From DATADD01 sp046262355 (GTDB lineage: Bacteria > Actinomycetota > CADDZG01 > WHSQ01), in contig JBHEMX010000028.1 of NCBI GenBank assembly GCA_046262355.1, forward strand, positions 1-5,472: a stretch of 5,472 nucleotides of DNA, read 5' to 3'. The translations under genes were made by a program, and so were the position numbers. How positions within the stretch are numbered: the stretch's first letter is position 1; each line of letters starts with the position of its first letter. The notes below the pieces were generated by a model. The model did not search any database, was not told the origin of the DNA, and saw only the letters and a program-made list of their open reading frames with translations. This document shows positions 1 to 4,409 of this stretch, in pieces.

Positions 1-342
1 GCGCTGGACTCGGTCCGGGCGCGCCGGATCGCCGACAACGAAAGTCTCACGCGCGAGGTCAACGAGCGGATCGAGCGTTACGCCGAGAGCAGCGTGTCCC
101 TGGCCGACGGCGAGAAACTCGGGTTCGTGTGTGAATGCGGCGACCCCGAGTGCTCGGCGGAGGTCCAGCTCACCCTTACCGAATATGAAGCGGTCAGGGG
201 CCATCCGGCGCGCTTCGCCATCCTCCCCGGCCACGACATCCCGAGCGTCGAGATGGTCATCGAGCGCCACGACGGCTACGACGTCGTGGAGAAGATGGGC
301 GATACCAGACCAGAGGTCATCGAGGACGATCCCCGCTCCTAG
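1..342 (+). CDS. Small uncharacterised REVNER-motif, three-cysteine protein (5' end missing)
   Basis: The frame is open from the first base to a TAG at 340-342, giving 113 visible residues, so the start lies left of the window. An ATG- or GTG-only start inside the window (for example GTG at 94) would cut off the most recognisable part. The N-terminal part is charged and probably helical, with the string REVNERIE at visible residues 18-25. It is followed by FVCECGDPEC (42-51), a C-x-C-x4-C arrangement that could bind a metal, then LTLTEYEAVR (57-66) and a PGHDIPSVE segment (76-84). I recall similar small proteins as hypothetical proteins in Thermoleophilia-type genomes, but I know of no assigned function. 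The three closely spaced cysteines could hold zinc, possibly with His68 or His78 as further ligand; that is inference. The next gene is convergent, so its operon partners, if any, are off-window to the left. Confidence 0.8.
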   Translation, partial: ALDSVRARRIADNESLTREVNERIERYAESSVSLADGEKLGFVCECGDPECSAEVQLTLTEYEAVRGHPARFAILPGHDIPSVEMVIERHDGYDVVEKMGDTRPEVIEDDPRS

Positions 343-350
343 GGTGGAGC
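335..350 (+). terminator. Weak hairpin across the stop codon of the first gene
   Basis: GCTCC (335-339) and GGAGC (346-350) are perfect complements around a 6-nt loop that includes part of the stop codon. There is no T-run after it, so it is not a classical intrinsic terminator. It is reported because it sits exactly at the gene end. Confidence 0.2.
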
Positions 351-374
351 CGGTCGACCCCTACGCCGATGAGG

Positions 375-463
375 GCGCGCCGGCCCCATACCCGGGGCTG
401 GGGCAGGTCGAACCCCCGCGGACGCGGGCGGGGCAAGCTCCACGTCCTGGCGCCCCGGCGCGC
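375..463. repeat. GC-rich inverted repeat, 9-bp arms, with an inner hairpin
   Basis: GCGCGCCGG at 375-383 is the exact reverse complement of CCGGCGCGC at 455-463, with 71 nt between. Inside is a second stem, CCCGC (415-419) with GCGGG (424-428) around a GGAC loop. The stretch 343-483 shows no credible coding signal; this nested structure is all I see there before the dispersed repeat begins. It may be a transcription-end structure between the convergent first gene and guaB3, or a consequence of the very high GC content. Confidence 0.35.
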
Positions 464-483
464 AAATCACCGACGCATTCGAG

Positions 484-570
484 CGCCCCTGCATCACCGA
501 TGGCTGCGTTTCTCGTCGCTCACGTAGCTCCAGTACGCTCGACTCCTCGCGCCTTGCCCTCGGCGCGCAG
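484..570 (+). repeat. Dispersed hairpin repeat, copy A
   Basis: This 87-bp stretch recurs in inverted orientation at 5375-5463. Outside the hairpin tip the two copies align over 80 columns without gaps, with about 73 identities by hand count. It can fold as an imperfect hairpin: GGC(t)GCG at 502-508 with CGCGCC at 548-553, GTCG with CGAC, then CGTA (523-526) with TACG (534-537) around a 7-nt tip. It lies in the gap between the first gene and guaB3, pointing at the guaB3 stop codon. It encodes no transposase and has no terminal direct repeats that I can see, so a REP-like or MITE-like non-autonomous element is the best description. In one frame it reads as MAAFLVAHV, which I take to be a spurious peptide. 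Confidence 0.8.
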
Positions 571-608
571 GAACGCTCTCGGTGCTGGCGGTACTTACGC
601 GACAGACC

Positions 609-625
609 ACTGGGGCTGGCCCAGT
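609..625 (-). terminator. Hairpin at the guaB3 stop codon
   Basis: ACTGGG (609-614) and CCCAGT (620-625) form a 6-bp stem with a 5-nt loop. On the minus strand it begins at the last base of the guaB3 TGA. No T-rich tract follows, so a role in ending transcription is possible but not shown. Confidence 0.3.
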
Positions 626-1785
626 CAGCCGCCCATGCCGACGCCCTGGGCGCGCTGGAGCGACTTGCCCTCGGTCTGCAGGGCAGGAGCGACCATGACC
701 TCGGCCTTCTGGAACTCCTTGATGTTCGCGTAGCCGCACGTCGCGAGGCTCGTCCTCAGCGCCCCGAAGAGGTTGAGGCGCCCGTCGTTCGCACGCGCCG
801 GACCCACCAGGATCTCCTGCAGCGATCCGATCGTCGACGTCTTCACGCGCGCGCCGCGGGGCAGGGTCGGATGAAAGGTCGCCATGCCCCAGTGGTGACC
901 GCGCCCAGGAGCCTCTGCGGCGGCCGCGAGCGGCGACCCGATCATGACCGCGTCCGCCCCGCAGGCGAAGGCCTTGGCGATGTCGCCTCCGGTCCTCATC
1001 CCGCCGTCGGCGATGACGTGGCAGAGGCGGCCGGTCTCGTCGAGGTGGCGGATGCGTGCGCCCGCCGCATCGGCGATCGCGGTCGCCTGGGGGACGCCGA
1101 TGCCCAGCACGCCGCGCGTGGTGCAGGCTTGACCGGGTCCCACGCCGACGAGGATGCCCACCGCGCCGGTGCGCATCAGATGCAGGGCTGTGGAGTAGGA
1201 GGCGCAGCCGCCGACGATCACCGGCAGCTCGTAGGTCGAGATGAAGCGCTTGAGGTTGAGCGGCTCGGTCTGCGTCGAGACGTGCTCGGCCGAGACGACG
1301 GTGCCCTGGATCACGAGGATGTCGAGCTCGGCCTCGAGCGCAAGCTTGTGGTAGCGCTCGACCCGCTGAGGAGTGAGGGACGCCGCAGCCACAACGCCGG
1401 CGTCCTTGACCTCGCGGATGCGCTCGACGATGAGCTCCTCCTTCATCGGCTCCCGATAGAGCTCCTGCATCCGGGCGGTGGCAGACTCCTCCGGGAGCCG
1501 GGCGATCTCCTCGAGCACGGCATCACAGTCCTCGTAGCGGGTTTGAAGCCCCTCGAGGTTGAGCACCGCCAGCCCACCCAGACGCCCGATCTCGACCGCC
1601 GTGCGAGGAGACACGACCCCGTCCATCGCCGACGCCACCAGCGGCAGCTCGAACGAGAACGCGTCGACCTCCCATGAGATGTCGACGTCGTCGGGGTCGC
1701 GCGTGCGTCGAGAGGGAACGATGGCGACGTCGTCGAACCCATAGGCGCGCCGCCCCGATTTGCCGATCCCGATCTCTATCTCCAC
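625..1785 (-). CDS. guaB3: GuaB3 family IMP dehydrogenase-related protein
   Basis: The protein has 386 residues, the IMPDH/GMP-reductase TIM-barrel fold and no CBS pair; canonical GuaB has about 490. The N-terminus GIGKSGRRAYGFDDV (6-20) with PSRRTRDPDDVDISW (24-38) is a GuaB3 signature. The catalytic loop is GPGQACTTRG (216-225), with nucleophile Cys221. ADGG (259-262) would bind the IMP phosphate and ribose, with GSPLA (283-287) downstream. PRGARV (309-314) takes the place of the mobile flap. The frame stays open to 1944, but the GTG at 1785 is chosen: the family begins at this VEIEIG segment, AAGGGGGG lies 8 nt upstream, and the extra 53 residues are low-complexity GC-rich translation. IMPDH activity has been reported for cyanobacterial GuaB3, while the actinobacterial role was described as unknown, so IMP oxidation to XMP is likely in fold but unproven here. 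gmd lies 197 nt upstream on the same strand, too far to assume an operon. Confidence 0.95.
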   Translation of the reverse strand: MEIEIGIGKSGRRAYGFDDVAIVPSRRTRDPDDVDISWEVDAFSFELPLVASAMDGVVSPRTAVEIGRLGGLAVLNLEGLQTRYEDCDAVLEEIARLPEESATARMQELYREPMKEELIVERIREVKDAGVVAAASLTPQRVERYHKLALEAELDILVIQGTVVSAEHVSTQTEPLNLKRFISTYELPVIVGGCASYSTALHLMRTGAVGILVGVGPGQACTTRGVLGIGVPQATAIADAAGARIRHLDETGRLCHVIADGGMRTGGDIAKAFACGADAVMIGSPLAAAAEAPGRGHHWGMATFHPTLPRGARVKTSTIGSLQEILVGPARANDGRLNLFGALRTSLATCGYANIKEFQKAEVMVAPALQTEGKSLQRAQGVGMGG

Positions 1786-1793
1786 GCCCGGCA

Positions 1794-1801
1794 CCCCCCT
1801 T
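1794..1801 (-). promoter_or_regulatory. Shine-Dalgarno sequence fixing the guaB3 GTG start
   Basis: On the minus strand AAGGGGGG is followed by an 8-nt spacer and GTG at 1785. It supports the GTG start over the in-frame upstream ATG at 1944. Confidence 0.75.
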
Positions 1802-1910
1802 CGGTTCCAACTTCCTGCTGAGGCGATTCTCCCCGGGGGCCCGGCCCGATGCAACAACCGGCGGCCGATGGCGGCGCCGGTGCGAGCCGGAGCCCATTCG
1901 ATCTGTGCGC

Positions 1911-1976
1911 CCGGAGTGCTCGGCGCCGGTCGGTGCTGCGCCACTGGTGTGCCGGCGCGACCGGAGTGCTCGGCGC
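1911..1976. repeat. Direct repeat of 16 bp spaced 50 bp apart
   Basis: CCGGAGTGCTCGGCGC occurs at 1911-1926 and again, identical, at 1961-1976. A 7-bp inverted pair, CCGGTCG (1926-1932) and CGACCGG (1958-1964), lies between and overlaps the copies. The block sits in the 197-bp gap downstream of the gmd stop and upstream of guaB3 on the minus strand. No promoter for guaB3 is obvious in the rest of this gap. The 50-bp period is close to five helical turns, which would suit a paired regulator site, but chance in GC-rich DNA or a small local duplication is also possible. Confidence 0.6.
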
Positions 1977-1982
1977 GCCCGG

Positions 1983-2999
1983 TTAGTGGTCGCGGTCTTG
2001 GCGTACGAGTCGGCCCGAGCGCTCGTCTTCCAGCAGAGCGATGTCTGCGTCCACCATCAGAGCAACCAGCTCGGCGAAGCCGGTCCGAGCCTCCCAGCCG
2101 AGAACGCGCTCGGCCTTGGACGAATCACCCAGCAGGTGGTCCACCTCGGCGGGACGGTAGTAGTTGGGATCCACCTCGACGTGGCGGTCCACGTCGAGGC
2201 CCACGCGCTCGAACGCGAGCTGGGCGAACTCGCGCACGCTGTGCGCCTGGCCCGTGGCGATCACGAAATCGTCGGGCTCAGAGTGCTGGAGCATCATCCA
2301 CATGGCCTCGACGTACTCCGGCGCGTAGCCCCAGTCGCGCCGCGCGTCGAGATTGCCGAGGTAGAGCTTGTCCTGGATGCCGGCCTGGATGCGCGCCACG
2401 GCGCGGGTGATCTTGCGAGACACGAACGTCTCGCCGCGCCTCGGGCTTTCATGGTTTGCAAGGATCCCGTTCGTGGCGAACAGCCCGTGCGCCTCGCGAT
2501 AGTTCACGGTCATCCAGTGCGCGAAGACCTTCGCCGCCCCATACGGGCTGCGCGGATGGAACGGCGTCCGCTCGTTCTGAGGCGGCGGGGAGAGGCCAAA
2601 CATCTCGGAGGAACCGGCCTGATAGAAGCGGGTCTCGACGCCCGAAGCCCGGATCGCCTCGAGGATGCGCACGGTACCCATCCCGGTCGCATCGGCCGTG
2701 TACTCGGGGATGTCGAACGAGACCTTCACGTGGCTCTGCGCGCCGAGGTGGTAGATCTCGTCGGGGCGCAGGTCCCTGACCAGGTTGATCAGCGAGCCCG
2801 AGTCCGAGAGATCGCCGTAGTGCATGAGGAAGCGCACGCCCACCTCGTGCGGATCCCGATAGATCGGGTCGAGGCGCTGAGTGTTGAAGGAGGAGGCGCG
2901 CCGGATCAGCCCGTGGACCTCGTAACCCTTGGTCAGCAGCAGCTCCGCGAGATACGAGCCGTCCTGCCCGGTGACCCCCGTTATGAGCGCCTTCTTCAT
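1983..2999 (-). CDS. gmd: GDP-mannose 4,6-dehydratase
   Basis: This short-chain dehydrogenase of 338 residues converts GDP-D-mannose to GDP-4-keto-6-deoxy-D-mannose, the precursor of GDP-fucose, GDP-rhamnose and related sugars for surface glycans. The NADP-binding TGVTGQDGSY is at 7-16, and RRASSFNTQR (33-42) matches the family cofactor loop. GDLSDSGSL is at 62-70, AGSSEMFG at 128-135 supplies the catalytic Ser/Glu region, and the Tyr-x3-Lys pair is Y153/K157 in SPYGAAK. NHESPRRGETFVSRKITRA (182-200), RRDWGYAPEYVEAMW (220-234) and YYRPAEVDHLLGD (280-292) are further family blocks. The length is a little below the roughly 340-370 usual. The residue before NHESP is Ala181, where I recall Phe in most Gmd proteins. 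The ATG at 2999 matches the family N-terminus and no upstream Shine-Dalgarno sequence is visible. No GDP-keto-sugar epimerase or reductase (fcl, rmd) lies beside it; the product is presumably used by genes elsewhere. Confidence 0.96.
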   Translation of the reverse strand: MKKALITGVTGQDGSYLAELLLTKGYEVHGLIRRASSFNTQRLDPIYRDPHEVGVRFLMHYGDLSDSGSLINLVRDLRPDEIYHLGAQSHVKVSFDIPEYTADATGMGTVRILEAIRASGVETRFYQAGSSEMFGLSPPPQNERTPFHPRSPYGAAKVFAHWMTVNYREAHGLFATNGILANHESPRRGETFVSRKITRAVARIQAGIQDKLYLGNLDARRDWGYAPEYVEAMWMMLQHSEPDDFVIATGQAHSVREFAQLAFERVGLDVDRHVEVDPNYYRPAEVDHLLGDSSKAERVLGWEARTGFAELVALMVDADIALLEDERSGRLVRQDRDH

Positions 3000-3007
3000 G
3001 TGCTGCT

Positions 3008-3013
3008 AGGATA
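3008..3013 (-). promoter_or_regulatory. Possible -10 element of a leaderless gmd transcript
   Basis: On the minus strand TATCCT fits the TANNNT actinobacterial -10 pattern and ends 8 nt before the gmd ATG. Transcription would then start at or a few bases before the ATG, which agrees with the absence of a Shine-Dalgarno sequence. I do not see a good -35 hexamer at 16-18 bp further up, so confidence is low. Confidence 0.35.
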
Positions 3014-3068
3014 AGCGCCACGGCGGGACTCCCCCGCGCCGGAAAAGGTGCCTCGGGCGCCGCTGCTC

Positions 3069-3091
3069 TCCTCCACTTCCCCCCTGGAGGA
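3069..3091. repeat. Inverted repeat in the gmd / muralytic gene divergent region
   Basis: TCCTCCA (3069-3075) and TGGAGGA (3085-3091) are perfect 7-bp arms around a pyrimidine-rich 9-nt loop. TTTT at 3097-3100 follows on the + strand. It lies next to the CRP-type box and could be a second operator or an RNA hairpin. Confidence 0.35.
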
Positions 3092-3108
3092 TGCCCTTTT
3101 GGGGTCTT

Positions 3109-3124
3109 TGTGACCCCCTTCACA
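3109..3124. promoter_or_regulatory. CRP/GlxR-type cAMP-receptor operator
   Basis: TGTGA (3109-3113), six bases, then TCACA (3120-3124) match the TGTGA-N6-TCACA core recognised by E. coli CRP, mycobacterial CRP and corynebacterial GlxR. One further base pair on each side (T3108, A3125) extends the dyad to TTGTGA-N6-TCACAA. The site lies in the 299-bp divergent region, 175 nt upstream of the muralytic gene ATG and about 110 nt upstream of the gmd ATG, so it could serve either gene. The preference for the muralytic gene is inference, by analogy with rpfA of M. tuberculosis, a known CRP target. A second palindrome, GGGGTC-TTTGT-GACCCC (3101-3117), overlaps its left half. Confidence 0.7.
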
Positions 3125-3233
3125 AGCTCTCCAGATAGCGATGCAGAAGCCTTGTGGCGGTGAGGACTGCAGCGGAAGGGGGCGGTGGACGGGCCGCCGG
3201 GGGCCTGGGGAAGGCGAGCGGCTCGGGGTCTAT

Positions 3234-3275
3234 GGGGACGGCAGGCGGCGCGCCGGGGAACGGCAGGCGGGCGCC
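3234..3275 (+). repeat. G-rich 21-bp tandem repeat in the muralytic gene leader
   Basis: Two 21-bp units, 3234-3254 and 3255-3275, share the pattern GGGGA-GGCAGGCGG then a GC-rich end. A third GGGGGGAC start follows at 3276 and runs into the Shine-Dalgarno sequence. The whole leader 3170-3298 is strongly G-biased on the coding strand with repeated runs of three or more G. It may fold and control translation, but I cannot match it to a known RNA element. Confidence 0.55.
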
Positions 3276-3283
3276 GGGGGGAC

Positions 3284-3293
3284 AAAGGGAGGT
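3284..3293 (+). promoter_or_regulatory. Strong Shine-Dalgarno sequence of the muralytic gene
   Basis: AAAGGGAGGT ends about 6 nt before the ATG at 3299. It selects this ATG over the in-frame GTG at 3185, whose extra residues are low-complexity translation of the G-rich leader. Confidence 0.8.
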
Positions 3294-3298
3294 TGGAC

Positions 3299-3955
3299 AT
3301 GGAGAGGTTGATGTTCGGCCGTCGCGCGCGGCGGCGAGCGGGGTTGCAGCGTGTCGCCATCGGCGTCTGGATCGCATCGATGGCGGGGACGCTGATCGGC
3401 GTCCCGACGGGCATGGAGTTGCTCGGCCGTATGGCCGCCGGCGGGGCCGGGGGACGCCGCCTGGAGACGAGCGAGACCGTGGGGCCGCCGCCGACGGGCA
3501 TGGACCTGCTCGGCCGCATGGTTCGCGGCGAGGCCCAAACACGCGGCGTGGAGACGAGCCAGAGCGCGGCGTCGCTGCTGCGGTTCAGGCAGCGGATGTT
3601 CGATCTGCGCGCGCGCCCCAAGCCTCCCCAGCCGCAACGAAAGGCCACGGACCGGGCCGAGCAGGGCGAGCAACCAGAGCCGGCCCCGACGCCCACCTCT
3701 GTGTCGGGGATCGTTCTCGCGGCGGCGGCGGAGTTCGATCTCAGCGGCGAGTACCTGCTGTCGGTGGCGACGTGCGAGTCGGGGCTCGATCCGGATGCCC
3801 ACAACGCCGTCGGGTACTACGGTCTCTTCCAGTTCGACCAGGAAACCTGGGCGGCGTACGGCTACGGCTCGATCTACGACCCCGTCGCGCAGTCCCACAC
3901 CGCGGCGCGCCTGCTGGCCGCGGGCGATTCGCAGCGCTGGCCCAACTGCGCCTGA
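3299..3955 (+). CDS. Secreted or membrane-anchored Rpf/transglycosylase-like muralytic protein
   Basis: The protein has 218 residues. A basic start (RRARRR, 8-13) precedes a hydrophobic stretch at about 19-35, a signal-anchor or signal peptide without an obvious cleavage box. Residues 36-93 are a tandem duplication of 29 residues. A Pro-, Gln- and Glu-rich linker spans about 105-134. The C-terminal domain (about 136-218) has the lysozyme fold of resuscitation-promoting factors and SLT transglycosylases: CESG (159-162) with likely catalytic Glu160, GYYGLFQFDQETWAAYG (172-188) and the closing WPNCA (214-218). Cys159 and Cys217 are placed like the disulphide pair of Rpf. It should act outside the membrane on peptidoglycan glycan strands. 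Start choice rests on the strong ribosome site. It is divergent from gmd, with a CRP-type box between, and convergent with the GNAT gene 28 nt downstream. The Rpf versus generic transglycosylase assignment is not settled by reading alone. Confidence 0.88.
   Translation: MERLMFGRRARRRAGLQRVAIGVWIASMAGTLIGVPTGMELLGRMAAGGAGGRRLETSETVGPPPTGMDLLGRMVRGEAQTRGVETSQSAASLLRFRQRMFDLRARPKPPQPQRKATDRAEQGEQPEPAPTPTSVSGIVLAAAAEFDLSGEYLLSVATCESGLDPDAHNAVGYYGLFQFDQETWAAYGYGSIYDPVAQSHTAARLLAAGDSQRWPNCA
3404..3577 (+). repeat. In-frame 87-bp tandem duplication within the muralytic gene
   Basis: Unit 1 (3404-3490, residues 36-64) and unit 2 (3491-3577, residues 65-93) follow without a gap. Both start PTGM(E/D)LLGRM and carry R-x-(L/V)ETS(E/Q) 19 residues later at exactly the same offset. 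The first 14 bases of the units are identical, while the middle has diverged at DNA and protein level. The conserved parts, PTGM-x-LLGRM and ETS, are therefore the probable functional core, perhaps a short helix that binds a partner or the membrane surface. Confidence 0.85.
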
Positions 3956-3977
3956 GCCGCCGTAGAGGCCGGTGCCG

Positions 3978-3993
3978 GGCGCGCTAGCGCGCC
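3978..3993. terminator. Perfect 16-bp palindrome between convergent genes
   Basis: GGCGCGCTAGCGCGCC is a perfect palindrome and contains the GNAT stop codon at its centre. As RNA on either strand it would form a 6-bp GC stem with a CUAG loop. It lies 22 nt after the muralytic gene stop, so it could act as a bidirectional terminator, but there is no long T-run on either side. Confidence 0.4.
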
Positions 3994-4409
3994 TTGAGGA
4001 AGTGGTGCTGAGGATGGTCCTCGGGCGTCGGGTGGTCTCCCTCGCGCTCGAAATAGGCGAGCACCGCGCCGGGAAGCGACTCCGGAGCCACGGCCTCGAA
4101 CCCGAGGGTCGCGTAGAACGCGAGGTTCTCCTCGTGGCAGCAGAGGTGCAAGGTGCCGCCGCGGCTGTTCATCGCCGCCTTCATGAGGGCCGTTCCGATG
4201 CCCTGCCTGCGGCGCGCCTCGTGCACCACCAGGTCGTCGACGACCACCTGCCGAGGCTCGACCTCCACGAGCCGCACGGAGCCGACGACCTTGCCGTCGC
4301 GCGCAAAGAACGTCGCGCCCTCGCCCAGGTTCGCGTCCGTCCACCCGTGCGCATCGAGGAACTCCTTGATGTCGGGCTTGTCGTGACGCGTTGCCCGGGT
4401 GATGAACAT
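3984..4409 (-). CDS. Small GNAT-family N-acetyltransferase
   Basis: The protein has 141 residues, a single GNAT domain. A beta strand region VGSVRLVEVEPRQVVVDDLVVHEARRRQGIG (42-72) ends in the acetyl-CoA pyrophosphate-binding RRRQGIG (66-72), a match to the Q/R-x-x-G-x-G/A motif A. NLAFYATLGFEAV (95-107) is motif B. The acceptor substrate cannot be read from the sequence. The C-terminal tail (about 124-141) is unusually rich in His and Pro, with His126, His132, His135 and His136, and lies outside the standard fold. The ATG at 4409 directly follows the stop codon of the PHP gene, with no base between, so translational coupling is likely; AAGGCG sits about 11 nt upstream, inside the PHP gene. 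It might modify a small molecule or RNA-end product, but a link to the PHP enzyme is speculation. Confidence 0.9.
   Translation of the reverse strand: MFITRATRHDKPDIKEFLDAHGWTDANLGEGATFFARDGKVVGSVRLVEVEPRQVVVDDLVVHEARRRQGIGTALMKAAMNSRGGTLHLCCHEENLAFYATLGFEAVAPESLPGAVLAYFEREGDHPTPEDHPQHHFLKAR

Noticed and set aside
404..455. tRNA or tmRNA 3'-end-like pieces (GTCGAACCCCC and CAAGCTCCAC)
   Set aside because: The pieces are not in the order or spacing of a T-arm and acceptor stem, and no 5' partner or cloverleaf can be drawn.
131..733. Plus-strand open frame and its minus-strand counterpart over the repeat
   Set aside because: They overlap the first gene in another frame, the dispersed repeat and the guaB3 end; the residues are low-complexity and match no family I know.
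1786..1944. 53-residue N-terminal extension of guaB3 from an ATG at 1944
   Set aside because: The extension has no family resemblance, covers the spaced direct repeats, and the GTG at 1785 has a strong Shine-Dalgarno sequence and the conserved family start.
1674..3014. Long plus-strand open frame opposite gmd
   Set aside because: Composition is that of an antisense shadow, and gmd on the other strand has full family conservation.
3234..3283. CRISPR-like array
   Set aside because: The units are adjacent without spacers and only 21 bp long; this is a tandem repeat.
3185..3298. 38-residue extension of the muralytic protein from a GTG at 3185
   Set aside because: It is Gly/Arg-rich translation of a G-rich repeated leader; the ATG at 3299 has an AAAGGGAGGT ribosome site at proper distance.
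3130..3298. c-di-AMP (ydaO-yuaA) riboswitch upstream of the muralytic gene
   Set aside because: The context and size fit and GGGGAA-like boxes occur, but I could not place the consensus helices or the conserved 3' segment. It is kept only as a check under findings.
2449..3804. Long minus-strand open frame across gmd and the muralytic gene
   Set aside because: It is out of frame with both genes and is Arg/Pro/Ala-rich. Long antisense open frames are expected at this GC content.
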